A stretch of DNA of 64,000 nt from Psychrobacillus antarcticus (GTDB taxonomy: Bacteria > Bacillota > Bacilli > Bacillales_A > Planococcaceae): NCBI RefSeq assembly GCF_029533155.1, contig NZ_JAIZDB010000002.1, forward strand, positions 62,001 to 126,000, written 5' to 3'. Positions 54,286 to 62,723 of this stretch are shown in pieces (position 1 is the stretch's first letter; every line of letters starts with the position of its first letter). The notes under the pieces are model-generated. The model did no database searches, was not told where the DNA came from, and worked only from the letters and a program-made list of their open reading frames with translations. The position numbers and the translations under genes are program-made.

Positions 54286-54872
54286 TGTTAAAAGGTCTTC
54301 GAATAGGATTAGGGATAACTGCATCTCATTGTACTTATGAAGAAGTTATTCCGATGATTAAACAGTTTACGGAAATAGGGGCAACTGTAGTTCCTATTAT
54401 TACGTACTCTGTATTAACTGCGGCAACACGTTTTGGAACAGGTGAGGAATGGATAGAGAAAATAGAAGAGGCTAGTGGTAGTAAAGTAGTATCAAAAATA
54501 GTGGAAGCAGAACCTTTTGGTCCGACAAACCCATTGGATTGTATGGTAATTGCCCCGATGACTGGCAACTCTATTAGTAAGCTGGCCAATGCCCAAACGG
54601 ATTCGCCCGTGTTAATGGCTGCTAAGGCTACATTGCGCAATGGGAAGCCAGTAGTGCTCGGAATATCCACAAATGATGCATTAGGATTGAATGGTATGAA
54701 CATTATGAAACTGCTTTCTACCAAAAATATATACTTTATCCCCTTCGGCCAAGATCATCCTCATAACAAGCCAAACTCACTCATAGCTGACTTTTCAAAA
54801 ATAGTACCAACAGTTGAACATGCAATTCAGCATAAACAATTTCAGCCTTTACTCATTACTCATTACTCATAA
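54285..54872 (+). CDS. dpaB: Dipicolinate synthase subunit B (SpoVFB)
   Basis: 195 residues from GTG 54285. A flavoprotein-like fold: LRIGLGITASHCTYEEVIPMIKQF, PLDCMVIAPMTGNSISKLANAQTDSPVLMAAKATLRNGKPVVLGISTNDALGLNG. Works with DpaA to make the Ca-DPA of the spore core. The stop of dpaA overlaps its start. Shows that the organism makes endospores. Expression is expected under SigK, though no such promoter is clear to me. Confidence 0.95.
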   Translation: MLKGLRIGLGITASHCTYEEVIPMIKQFTEIGATVVPIITYSVLTAATRFGTGEEWIEKIEEASGSKVVSKIVEAEPFGPTNPLDCMVIAPMTGNSISKLANAQTDSPVLMAAKATLRNGKPVVLGISTNDALGLNGMNIMKLLSTKNIYFIPFGQDHPHNKPNSLIADFSKIVPTVEHAIQHKQFQPLLITHYS

Positions 54873-54882
54873 ATTATAAATA

Positions 54883-54910
54883 TTGATGATGATGTATTTT
54901 CATGTATAAT
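54883..54910 (+). promoter_or_regulatory. asd promoter
   Basis: TTGATG, 16-base spacer, TATAAT, placed 47 bases before asd. Allows vegetative expression of asd-dapA apart from the sporulation genes dpaA-dpaB. Confidence 0.75.
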
Positions 54911-54956
54911 ATAATACAATATCAAAAATAGTTTAGGTCTAGGAGGAGAGCTTTTC

Positions 54957-56003
54957 ATGTCACAAGGATATACAGTAGCAATAGTTGGAGCGACTGGTGC
55001 AGTCGGTCAAAAAATTATCGAAAAATTGGTAGAAAGAAGTTTTCCTTATTCATCCTTAAAATTATTAGCTTCAAAAAACTCAGCTGGTAAAGAAGTTGAA
55101 GTAAATGGTAGCTCTTATACAATAGAAGAAGCAACACCTGATGCATTTGAAGGTGTAGACATAGCATTTTTCTCTGCCGGTGGTTCTATTTCTAAAGCTT
55201 TAGCAAAAGAAGCAAGCAATAGAGGCGCAATAGTTATCGATAATACGAGTGCCTTCCGAATGGATAAAGATACACCGTTAGTTGTTCCAGAGGTAAATAA
55301 ACAAGCATTGCATGAACATACTGGGATTATTTCTAACCCGAATTGTTCCACTATTCAGATGGTTTGCGCACTTGAACCAATTAGACAAAACTTTGGTTTA
55401 ACTAAAGTTATTGTTTCTACTTATCAAGCAGTTTCTGGTGCTGGAGCAGCTGCTATTAGTGAATTGACTAGACAAAGCGAAGGAATAAAAGATAAACAAC
55501 CAAATCCGGAAATCTTACCAGTGAAAAGTGCGGAAAAACATTTTCCTATCGCAGGAAATGTAATTCCTCAAATTGATGTATTCAGTGAAGATGGCTTTAC
55601 ATTTGAGGAACATAAGATGATGGATGAAACAAAGAAAATTATGTCTTTACCAAATCTTGGAATAGCAGCGACATGTGTAAGGGTACCTGTTGTAACGGGA
55701 CATTCAGAGTCTGTCTATGTAGAGGTAGAACAAGAAAACGTTACACTTGATCAGATAAAACAGTTGCTTGCAGATTCCGATGGTATTACCTTGCAGGACG
55801 CTCCAGATCAGCAACTTTACCCTATGCCATACTACGCTGAAAACAAGGACGATGTATTTGTAGGACGTCTAAGAAAGGATCCTTCGAATGATAAAGGATT
55901 TCATATGTGGATTGTATCGGATAATTTATTGAAGGGTGCAGCACTGAACTCCATACAAATTGCAGAAGCACTTATTGCTGAAGGTATATTAAAAGAGGTG
56001 TAA
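54957..56003 (+). CDS. asd: Aspartate-semialdehyde dehydrogenase
   Basis: 348 residues. GATGAVGQKIIEKL binds NADP; catalytic C130 lies in ISNPNCSTIQ. Reduces aspartyl phosphate to semialdehyde for lysine, DAP, threonine, methionine and dipicolinate. ATG 54957 with AGGAGGAG at 54941. Followed by dapA with two bases between; the aspartokinase gene dapG found here in Bacillus subtilis is missing. Confidence 0.97.
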   Translation: MSQGYTVAIVGATGAVGQKIIEKLVERSFPYSSLKLLASKNSAGKEVEVNGSSYTIEEATPDAFEGVDIAFFSAGGSISKALAKEASNRGAIVIDNTSAFRMDKDTPLVVPEVNKQALHEHTGIISNPNCSTIQMVCALEPIRQNFGLTKVIVSTYQAVSGAGAAAISELTRQSEGIKDKQPNPEILPVKSAEKHFPIAGNVIPQIDVFSEDGFTFEEHKMMDETKKIMSLPNLGIAATCVRVPVVTGHSESVYVEVEQENVTLDQIKQLLADSDGITLQDAPDQQLYPMPYYAENKDDVFVGRLRKDPSNDKGFHMWIVSDNLLKGAALNSIQIAEALIAEGILKEV

Positions 56004-56005
56004 AA

Positions 56006-56887
56006 ATGAATATAGGCCCTATTGCTACGGCAATGGTTACCCCATTTCAACTAGATGGTTCTATCAATTATGCTGCAACAGAGCTTTTAATCGAACATTT
56101 ACTTGCGACAGGGACTGACTCTCTTGTCGTTAGTGGAACAACAGGAGAATCTCCTACTCTATCAACCGAAGAAAAACTAAATTTGCTGAAATTCGTTGTA
56201 GAAAAAGTGAATAATAGAGTTCCTGTTATCGCAGGTACAGGTAGTAATAGTACAGCTGCATCTATTGACTTGTCGTTAAAGGCAGAGACTCTAGGAGTAG
56301 ATGGACTAATGATAGTCACACCATATTATAATAAGCCAAACCAACGAGGGTTGATTGCCCACTTTGCAGCAATTGCAAATGCAACAACTTTACCGATTGT
56401 CGTTTATAATGTTCCAAGTCGTTCAGTTATCAATATGGAGTTGGAGACAGTAGTAGCATTAAGTCAAATTCCATCTATTAAATTTCTAAAAGAGGCTAGT
56501 GGCAATTTAGATCAGATGACAAGAATTCTGTCTGAAACAAAGGATCATTTAAAAGTATATAGTGGAGATGATTCACTTACTCTTCCTTTACTAGCAATTG
56601 GGGGCTGCGGAATAGTTTCGGTTGCCTCCCATATTGTAGGCAATGACATGAAGAAAATGATTGTAGCTTTTCAGAGTGGTAATCATTCGGAAGCTGCACG
56701 AATTCATCAAACATTATTGCCACTAATTCAAGCGCTATTTAAACATCCAAATCCAATTGTCGTAAAATATGCGCTTTCTAAGGTAGGAATAGAGACAGGA
56801 AATTTACGGCTGCCACTTGTTGAAATGACTGAAAGTGAAAAACGGGATTTTGATATAATATGGGATCACTACTTGAATACTATATAA
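56006..56887 (+). CDS. dapA: 4-hydroxy-tetrahydrodipicolinate synthase
   Basis: 293 residues of the DapA TIM barrel. TT motif at 45-46 (VSGTTGESPTL), Tyr134 (VVYNVPSR) and Schiff-base K162 (IKFLKEASGN). Condenses pyruvate with aspartate semialdehyde; product feeds DAP, lysine and, with DpaAB, dipicolinate. AGGTG precedes ATG 56006. Confidence 0.97.
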   Translation: MNIGPIATAMVTPFQLDGSINYAATELLIEHLLATGTDSLVVSGTTGESPTLSTEEKLNLLKFVVEKVNNRVPVIAGTGSNSTAASIDLSLKAETLGVDGLMIVTPYYNKPNQRGLIAHFAAIANATTLPIVVYNVPSRSVINMELETVVALSQIPSIKFLKEASGNLDQMTRILSETKDHLKVYSGDDSLTLPLLAIGGCGIVSVASHIVGNDMKKMIVAFQSGNHSEAARIHQTLLPLIQALFKHPNPIVVKYALSKVGIETGNLRLPLVEMTESEKRDFDIIWDHYLNTI

Positions 56888-56896
56888 TTTTAGCGG

Positions 56897-56931
56897 AAAG
56901 GCTGAAGATTTCCTATTTCAGCCTTTTTTTT
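56897..56931 (+). terminator. Terminator after dapA
   Basis: AAAGGCTGAA and TTCAGCCTTT pair around a ~10-base loop, with seven further T after the stem. Confidence 0.9.
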
Positions 56932-56933
56932 AT

Positions 56934-56962
56934 TTGTGTGAATCGCTGACGTCCGATATAAT
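56934..56962 (+). promoter_or_regulatory. Candidate rnjB promoter
   Basis: TTGTGT, 17-base spacer, TATAAT, just downstream of the dapA terminator. Predicts a leader of about 325 bases on the rnjB mRNA. Confidence 0.6.
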
Positions 56963-56968
56963 GAAAAT

Positions 56969-57123
56969 TAGTGGATGTTGGTCGGGTTATCTTCTTTTTA
57001 GCAAAAAATTTAACAAGCTAACGTAATTACGTAATTAGATCTCTCCCACTTCTGGAGAAAGCGGAGAGATGAATACCAATATGTATTACATTTCAGTGAG
57101 GTACAAGCCCTGCTGAAAAGATA
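56969..57123 (+). other. Structured 5' part of the rnjB leader
   Basis: Contains ATCTCTCC near 57038 pairing with GGAGAGAT near 57062, and TTTCAG near 57090 pairing with CTGAAA near 57113, followed directly by the family C repeat. I see no T-box or known riboswitch signature. RNase genes are often controlled through their leaders, so feedback by RNase cleavage is possible. Confidence 0.5.
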
Positions 57124-57279
57124 AGCCTCCGGCGGATGTCACAGATTTTGAATGGACTCTTAGAATGTTGTTAGTCTAAAATCGTCGCATCTATGCGACA
57201 GTGGCTAACTGACCTGCATCACGCAGGCCTAAGCACAATTCAAAATCTGGACGTAATTGCGCCGAGGCGTAATTGATTT
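57124..57279 (+). repeat. Family C intergenic repeat, copy 2 (upstream of rnjB)
   Basis: Same arms as copy 1 at 2156: AGCCTCCGGCGGATGTCA, CAGATTTTGAA, and TTCAAAATCTG, GACGTAATTGCGCC, GAGGCGTAATTGATT. Where copy 1 has a CCCGG-AAAA-CCGGG tip this one carries dual-hairpin cassette instance 7. Two C-to-T changes in the right arm turn pairs into G-U wobbles, tolerated in RNA but not in DNA. The rnjB ribosome-binding site AGGAGG follows. Confidence 0.85.
57165..57229 (+). repeat. Dual-hairpin cassette, instance 7 (in family C)
   Basis: Closing stem GTTAG/CTAAC (57170-57174 with 57205-57209), hairpin 1 GTCGC-ATCTAT-GCGAC (57184-57199), hairpin 2 CCTGC-ATCAC-GCAGG (57213-57227), ending GGCC. All three stems differ in sequence from those in family A but still pair. 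Confidence 0.8.
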
Positions 57280-57294
57280 ATAGGAGGAAAAGAT

Positions 57295-58962
57295 TTGGTA
57301 AAAGTAAAAAATGAACTTATTCGAGTTATACCACTCGGTGGAGTTGGAGAAGTCGGAAAAGCAATGTATGTAGTAGAAGTTGATGAAGAAATATTTGTAG
57401 TAGATAGTGGATTAATGTTCCCGGAAACTGAAATGCTAGGAATAGATATTGTAATTCCTGACATTACATATTTAGTGGAAAACAAAGATAGAGTAAAAGG
57501 AATCTTCTTAACGCATGGTCACGAAGATGCGATTGGATCCATTTCTTATTTACTTCAAAAAGTACAAGCCCCAGTATATGGTTCTAAGTTGACAATTGCT
57601 TTGGCAAAAACGCATCTAAAAGCGTTGCCGACAAAACAACCAGTCAAATTTTTCGAAGTAACAAATAAAAGCCGTATGAATTTCCAAAGTACCTATGTAA
57701 CCTTTTTCCATACAACGCATAGTATACCGGATTCACTTGGTATCGCGTTCCATACGTCTGAAGGTGCAATTGTTCATACAGGAGAATTTAAGTTTGACCA
57801 ATCGGCAAAAGGGAAGTATCGTCCGGATATAGCAAAAATTGCCGGTTTAGGAGAAGATGGGGTATTTATTCTTTTATCTGATTCAACAGAAGCAGAAAGA
57901 CCGGGTTACACGACATCAGAAGCAGTAATTGAAGACCAATTATCAGAAACATTCCACGCTGTTAAAGGTCGTATACTAGTGGCTCTATATGCATCAAACT
58001 TTATCCGGATTCAACAAGTAATTGATAAAGCAATTGAAACTGGGAAAAAAGTTGCGATTGCAGGGAAAAGCTTAGAAAATATCTTCGAAATTGGCTTAGA
58101 TCTTGGTTATTTCACAGTAGAAGAGGACACAATTATCTCTATCAAAGAAATATCCAAACTGGATGATGAAAAAGTTGTAGTAATTGTATCTGGTACTCAA
58201 GGAGAACCTTTGGAAGCGTTAGAGAAAATGATTCGTAAACATCATAAAGATATTAAAATCAAAGATACAGATACCGTCTTAATCACTTTTACTCCTTCTC
58301 CTGGTATGGAGGTAGGCATGTATAATACGATGAACCAAATTGCAAAAGTTGGAGCTAAAGTATTAACTTCCGAAAAAAATGTCCATGTATCTGGTCATGG
58401 AAGTCAAGAAGATTTAAAAATGATGTTAAATCTAACTAAACCAAAATACTTTATACCAATTCAGGGAGAATATCGCATGTTGATGGCCCATTCAAAATTG
58501 GCTCAAGCAGTAGGTATGTCCAAATCGGAAATTTTCATAGCCGATAAAGGAGATATTGTAGAGTATAAGAGCGGTAAAATGAGAATGAGTGGCCGAGTTC
58601 AAGCAGGAAACGTATTAATCGATGGAATTGGTGTTGGCGATGTAGGCAATATTGTTCTACGCGATCGTAAGCTGCTTTCACAAGATGGTATATTTATTGT
58701 TGTAGTAACGTTAAATCGAGCACAGAAGAAAATTGCTTCTGGACCAGAAATTCTTTCGAGAGGCTTTGTCTATGTTCGTGAGTCAGAGGAGCTATTGGAC
58801 GAGTCTGCTAAACTAGTAAGAACAGTTGTTGAAAAATATGTGAATAAAGAAACGTTTGAATGGACAAACATTAAACAAGAAATCCGTGATACGCTAAATT
58901 CATATTTATTCCAACAAACAAAAAGACGTCCGATGATCATCCCAATTATTATGGAATATTAA
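57295..58962 (+). CDS. rnjB: Ribonuclease J2
   Basis: 555 residues from TTG 57295. Metallo-beta-lactamase/beta-CASP fold: GGVGEVGKAMYVVEVDEEIFVVDSGLMFPE, then HGHEDAIG at 74-81, where the usual HGHEDHIGG of RNase J1 has lost its second-cluster His (A79). HTTHSIPDSLG and VHVSGHGSQEDLKMML are further family blocks. J2 partners J1 in mRNA decay and processing and is known as the weaker nuclease, consistent with the altered motif. Position after dapA as in Bacillus subtilis. Confidence 0.95.
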   Translation: MVKVKNELIRVIPLGGVGEVGKAMYVVEVDEEIFVVDSGLMFPETEMLGIDIVIPDITYLVENKDRVKGIFLTHGHEDAIGSISYLLQKVQAPVYGSKLTIALAKTHLKALPTKQPVKFFEVTNKSRMNFQSTYVTFFHTTHSIPDSLGIAFHTSEGAIVHTGEFKFDQSAKGKYRPDIAKIAGLGEDGVFILLSDSTEAERPGYTTSEAVIEDQLSETFHAVKGRILVALYASNFIRIQQVIDKAIETGKKVAIAGKSLENIFEIGLDLGYFTVEEDTIISIKEISKLDDEKVVVIVSGTQGEPLEALEKMIRKHHKDIKIKDTDTVLITFTPSPGMEVGMYNTMNQIAKVGAKVLTSEKNVHVSGHGSQEDLKMMLNLTKPKYFIPIQGEYRMLMAHSKLAQAVGMSKSEIFIADKGDIVEYKSGKMRMSGRVQAGNVLIDGIGVGDVGNIVLRDRKLLSQDGIFIVVVTLNRAQKKIASGPEILSRGFVYVRESEELLDESAKLVRTVVEKYVNKETFEWTNIKQEIRDTLNSYLFQQTKRRPMIIPIIMEY

Positions 58963-58969
58963 TGTGAAT

Positions 58970-59009
58970 AAAGGATTTCCTTTCCGAATATGGAAGGAAA
59001 TCCTTTTTA
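58970..59009 (+). terminator. Terminator after rnjB
   Basis: AAAGGATTTCCTTTCC pairs with GGAAGGAAATCCTTT (one bulged T), loop GAATAT, followed by TTTTTAT. Confidence 0.93.
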
Positions 59010-59112
59010 TCTTAAAATAAAAGAAAGTATATGAAGGTGTTCCACGCAAATCAGATTCATGGTACTTCAACAAATGAATAACACTACTGATTTCCGTTTC
59101 AGGTGGGGTACA

Positions 59113-59233
59113 AAGGCTAAGTGCGCCACGTCTCAAAAGGAAGGCAATCTAAGTTCGCCGCGTCCTGCGGCAACGATTGCATAACCCACCTCCTGTGGGC
59201 CTCAACGCCTTCGTGACCAACATCCTGTTGGCC
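59113..59233 (+). repeat. Dual-hairpin cassette, instance 4, interrupted by instance 5
   Basis: AAGGCTAAGTGCGCCAC (59113-59129) is the first part of a standard cassette; its remainder AACGCCTTCGTGACC and hairpin 2 CCAAC-ATCCT-GTTGG resume at 59204-59233. About 73 bases containing another cassette replace the loop and right arm of hairpin 1. Confidence 0.82.
59143..59201 (+). repeat. Dual-hairpin cassette, instance 5 (nested)
   Basis: Closing stem GCAATC/GATTGC (59144-59149 with 59175-59180), hairpin 1 GCCGC-GTCCT-GCGGC (59157-59171), hairpin 2 CCCAC-CTCCT-GTGGG (59185-59199), ending GGCC. Every stem differs from its host's yet pairs fully. Confidence 0.85.
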
Positions 59234-59466
59234 TCCCGCGGGGTGAGCGATGAACTATCGCCGTCGCTATGCGTCGTTTTGTGATATCTCATCTGTCTCA
59301 CAGCACGAGGGAGAAACGACAGGCTCGAGCCATGCCCGCGGAAAGAGTCCGCTCCGAGCGAAAATCAACGGCATATCTTCGTTTCTCTTCTTAGAGGACC
59401 AGGTGCATATTTACCCGATTTTTCTTAAAAGTGATTTTAATAATAATTTAGAAAGTAGGTGACACT

Positions 59467-61752
59467 TTGGCAAGGAGAAAAAAAAGACCAACAAAAAAGC
59501 CTGCAAAAAAAACAATGCATCCGCTCCTTTATGAAATTATTGGTCTTTTAATCATTGGATTATCGGTCATTTCGTTTTTTGAATATGGACTTGTAGGGGA
59601 ATCTTTGGCGTATATAAGTTATTTCTTATTTGGAAATTGGCATATAGCCGTGCCATTTATGCTCATCGTTTATGCACTTATTATAATGATCAAACAATCA
59701 GTTCCAGCATGGAACCATCGACTACTGTTAGGCTGTGCATTTGTATTAGGCAGTTTATTATTATTTAGTCACCTCGCTTTATTTCAACAATTATTTGAGG
59801 GAAAAGCATTAGTGACAAATTCTGTTTTAAGAGAAAGTTATCGTGTTCTAGTGGAAAGTGGTGGGATCGTCGATAGAAATATTTCGTTAGGTGGGGGAAT
59901 AATAGGCGCAATACTGTTTGCATCATTCCACGTTCTCTTTGATTCGGCTGGGGCGCAAGTTGCTGGTTGGCTTATGTTATTTATAGGAATCGTATTACTA
60001 ACTGGAAAAGCACTAGTTCCTTACTTAGTGGAGACATTTCCGAAGCTAAAACAAAGCTATCTAAATAGGCCGAAGAAAAAGAAACCAACACCAACTCCAC
60101 CTAAGAGTCAGTCCCGTCGAAACAAAAAACAGGCGACAGGGGAAGAAGCAGTTACAGTAATTGAGGCGGTTCCTATAGAAACAGAGGAAGTCGACCAATC
60201 GTCGGCACCAATTATTTCTGCATTCACGGAACGAATTGCAAGAAAAGAAGTAGTAGAGGAACCAGTAGAACCTGTTGAACCAATAGAGATTAATCTAGAA
60301 AATGAAGCAGTTGAAAATGAAGATTATCAATTACCGTCTATTAACTTATTAGATGCACCTGCTCATAGTGACCAAAGTGGAGAACTAAATGCAATTCAAG
60401 CAAATGCCAAAAAGTTAGAGCAAACATTTTTAAGTTTTGGCGTCAAAGCAAAGGTTACTCAAGTTCACTTAGGACCAGCCGTAACAAAATACGAAGTTCT
60501 ACCTGATGTTGGGGTGAAGGTTAGCAGAATTGTTAGTTTACATGATGATCTTGCCCTAGCGTTAGCTGCTAGAGATATACGGATCGAGGCACCTATCCCT
60601 GGGAAATCAGCGGTAGGTATTGAAGTTCCAAATAAGGAAGTAGCAATAGTAAGCTTGCGTGAAGTGCTAGAATCGGAAGAAAATAATAAACCGAATCAGA
60701 AGCTATTAATAGCTTTTGGGAGAGATGTTACCGGTCAAGCTGTTCTTGCACAATTAAACAAAATGCCACATTTACTAGTTGCAGGTTCCACAGGTAGTGG
60801 GAAAAGCGTATGTATTAATGGAATAATTACAAGTATTATGATGCGTGCAAAACCTCATGAAGTAAAAATGATGATGATTGATCCAAAAATGGTAGAGCTT
60901 AATATGTATAATGGTATTCCACATTTGCTTGCACCAGTAGTTACCGACCCAAGAAAAGCATCACAGGCTTTGAAGAAAATTGTCTCTGAAATGGAAAGAA
61001 GGTATGAGCTGTTTTCTCATACGGGCACACGAAATATGGAAGGCTATAATGAACATATTGATAGATGGAATGAAGAGAATGAAGAAAAACATCCGAAACT
61101 ACCATTTATTGTTGTAATAGTAGATGAGTTAGCAGATTTAATGATGGTTGCTTCTAGTGATGTAGAAGATTCTATCACTCGTTTAGCCCAAATGGCTCGT
61201 GCTGCTGGTATTCATTTAATCATTGCTACACAAAGACCAAGTGTAGATGTTATAACAGGAATTATTAAAGCTAATATTCCTTCTAGAATTTCTTTTGCAG
61301 TATCCTCCTCAATTGACTCTAGAACTATTTTAGATATGGGCGGAGCTGAAAAACTACTAGGTAGAGGAGACATGTTATTCCTCCCAGCTGGTACCTCCAA
61401 ACCAGTCCGAGTGCAGGGAGCATTTTTATCAGATGCAGAAGTTGAAAGAGTTGTAGATTTTGTCATTGAACAACAAAAGGCAAATTATCAGGATGAAATG
61501 ATACCTGATGAAGTGGTAGAATCTGCAGAACAGATTGATCGAGATGAATTATATGATGATGTAGTTCAACTCATAACAGAAATGCAAACTGCTTCTGTGT
61601 CATTACTTCAAAGACGATTTAGAATTGGGTATTCTAGAGCAGCTAGAATTATTGATCAGTTAGAACTTAGTGGAGTTGTAGGACCTTATGAAGGAAGCAA
61701 GCCGAGACAGGTTTTAGTCTCCAAACATTCGATAGATGATGATATAATTTGA
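59467..61752 (+). CDS. spoIIIE: DNA translocase SpoIIIE/FtsK
   Basis: 761 residues from TTG 59467 (GTAGGTGAC upstream). Basic N-terminus, four membrane segments (about 20-195), a Pro/Glu-rich linker, then the motor: alpha/beta domains, Walker A GSTGSGKS ([18 protein letters not shown]), Walker [13 protein letters not shown], and the C-terminal winged-helix gamma domain ([30 protein letters not shown]). Pumps DNA into the forespore and clears septal DNA. tepA, present before spoIIIE in Bacillus subtilis, is not here. Confidence 0.96.
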   Translation: MARRKKRPTKKPAKKTMHPLLYEIIGLLIIGLSVISFFEYGLVGESLAYISYFLFGNWHIAVPFMLIVYALIIMIKQSVPAWNHRLLLGCAFVLGSLLLFSHLALFQQLFEGKALVTNSVLRESYRVLVESGGIVDRNISLGGGIIGAILFASFHVLFDSAGAQVAGWLMLFIGIVLLTGKALVPYLVETFPKLKQSYLNRPKKKKPTPTPPKSQSRRNKKQATGEEAVTVIEAVPIETEEVDQSSAPIISAFTERIARKEVVEEPVEPVEPIEINLENEAVENEDYQLPSINLLDAPAHSDQSGELNAIQANAKKLEQTFLSFGVKAKVTQVHLGPAVTKYEVLPDVGVKVSRIVSLHDDLALALAARDIRIEAPIPGKSAVGIEVPNKEVAIVSLREVLESEENNKPNQKLLIAFGRDVTGQAVLAQLNKMPHLLVAGSTGSGKSVCINGIITSIMMRAKPHEVKMMMIDPKMVELNMYNGIPHLLAPVVTDPRKASQALKKIVSEMERRYELFSHTGTRNMEGYNEHIDRWNEENEEKHPKLPFIVVIVDELADLMMVASSDVEDSITRLAQMARAAGIHLIIATQRPSVDVITGIIKANIPSRISFAVSSSIDSRTILDMGGAEKLLGRGDMLFLPAGTSKPVRVQGAFLSDAEVERVVDFVIEQQKANYQDEMIPDEVVESAEQIDRDELYDDVVQLITEMQTASVSLLQRRFRIGYSRAARIIDQLELSGVVGPYEGSKPRQVLVSKHSIDDDII

Positions 61753-61877
61753 GTTGAAAGGTTAAATAGTATAACACTTTATTTTATAAGTATGACAAAT
61801 TCATTACAAATTCATATAGTTTTTGTAACTACTTTTAACCTAATGTGAATAAAAGTATTTATTTCATGTATTAAAAA

Positions 61878-61886
61878 TGGTATAGT
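61878..61886 (+). promoter_or_regulatory. Extended -10 promoter for the GntR gene
   Basis: TG-G-TATAGT, about 65 bases before the start codon. Upstream the 10-mer ACAAATTCAT occurs twice, 11 bases apart (61795 and 61806), possibly a protein-binding site. Confidence 0.55.
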
Positions 61887-61912
61887 ATGACTGATTAGTA
61901 GGGAAGTTTTAC

Positions 61913-61926
61913 ATCAGAGGTCTGAT
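61913..61926 (+). promoter_or_regulatory. Candidate operator palindrome (ATCAGA-GG-TCTGAT)
   Basis: A perfect 6-2-6 palindrome between the -10 element and the start codon of a GntR regulator gene, a common place for autoregulation. It does not match a GntR consensus I know, so this is a candidate only. Confidence 0.4.
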
Positions 61927-61950
61927 CTCTTCAAAATGGTGGTGTTTTAG

Positions 61951-62679
61951 ATGACAATAAAAGTAGACCATCGGCATTTATATTTGCAAGTGATTGATCG
62001 TCTTAAACAAGACATTGATAAGGGCATATTTAAAGAAAAGGAAAAGCTTCCTTCTGAATTTGAATTAGCCAAGTCATTAGGAGTAAGTCGTGCAACCTTG
62101 AGAGAAGCACTTCGCTTATTGGAAGAAGAAAATGTGATAATCAGAAGACATGGTGTAGGTACCTTTGTAAATTCGAAGCCTCTTTTCACATCAGGTATCG
62201 AACAGCTTTCAAGCGTATCTTCTATGATTCGTAAAGCTGGAATGGAGCCAGGTACTATATACTTGAGTTCTATGCAGTCGATTCCATCTGAGGATGATAT
62301 TTTAAGATTTCAATGCGGTGAGGAACAATTGGTTGTTACGATGGAACGTGTCCGTACTGCAAATGGCGAACCAGTTGTATATTGTGTTGATAAGGTTCCG
62401 AAAAATTATTTACCTAATGATTTTCTCATTAGAGAAGAAGGCTCTATTTTTACTGCATTAGAAGAATCTGGGGAAATACATATTTCGTATGCGGTGACAT
62501 TCATTGATCCTGTGGGTTACCACGAGATCGCCTCACCAACTTTGAATTGTGATCCAGAAACTTCGTTGCTTGTTTTAAAACAACTCCATTACGATGAAAA
62601 CGATCGTGTGGTTTTGTACTCGAAAAATTATTTTCGAGCAGATAAATTTAGCTTTCACGTTGTTCGGAAAAGGGTGTAA
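61951..62679 (+). CDS. ymfC: GntR/HutC-family regulator, YmfC-like
   Basis: 242 residues. N-terminal winged helix ([64 protein letters not shown]) and a C-terminal UTRA ligand domain (about 85-240). Position after spoIIIE matches ymfC. The next genes encode a nucleoside-type ABC transporter, so control of that operon is a fair inference. Its ligand is unknown. Confidence 0.92.
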   Translation: MTIKVDHRHLYLQVIDRLKQDIDKGIFKEKEKLPSEFELAKSLGVSRATLREALRLLEEENVIIRRHGVGTFVNSKPLFTSGIEQLSSVSSMIRKAGMEPGTIYLSSMQSIPSEDDILRFQCGEEQLVVTMERVRTANGEPVVYCVDKVPKNYLPNDFLIREEGSIFTALEESGEIHISYAVTFIDPVGYHEIASPTLNCDPETSLLVLKQLHYDENDRVVLYSKNYFRADKFSFHVVRKRV

Positions 62680-62723
62680 AATTACTAATTTCTGCTAATA
62701 AGAAAAAAATGGGGGTTTTCAAG

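Larger units (their letters stand above)
59083..59369. repeat. Family A composite repeat, copy A5 (rnjB-spoIIIE)
   Basis: Begins with the family A left end in plus sense (ACTACTGATTTCCGTTTCAG, GTGGG) and finishes with the same end reversed (GCCCGCGGAAAGAGTCCGC, GAGCGAAAATCAAC). Between lie nested cassettes and a further segment with GCGATGAACTATCGC-type pairing. The right flank matches that of A3. It looks like a recombined head-to-head composite. Confidence 0.78.

Noticed and set aside
59250-59462. Open frame of 70 residues before spoIIIE
   Set aside because: Lies in the right part of repeat A5 and has no coding signals.
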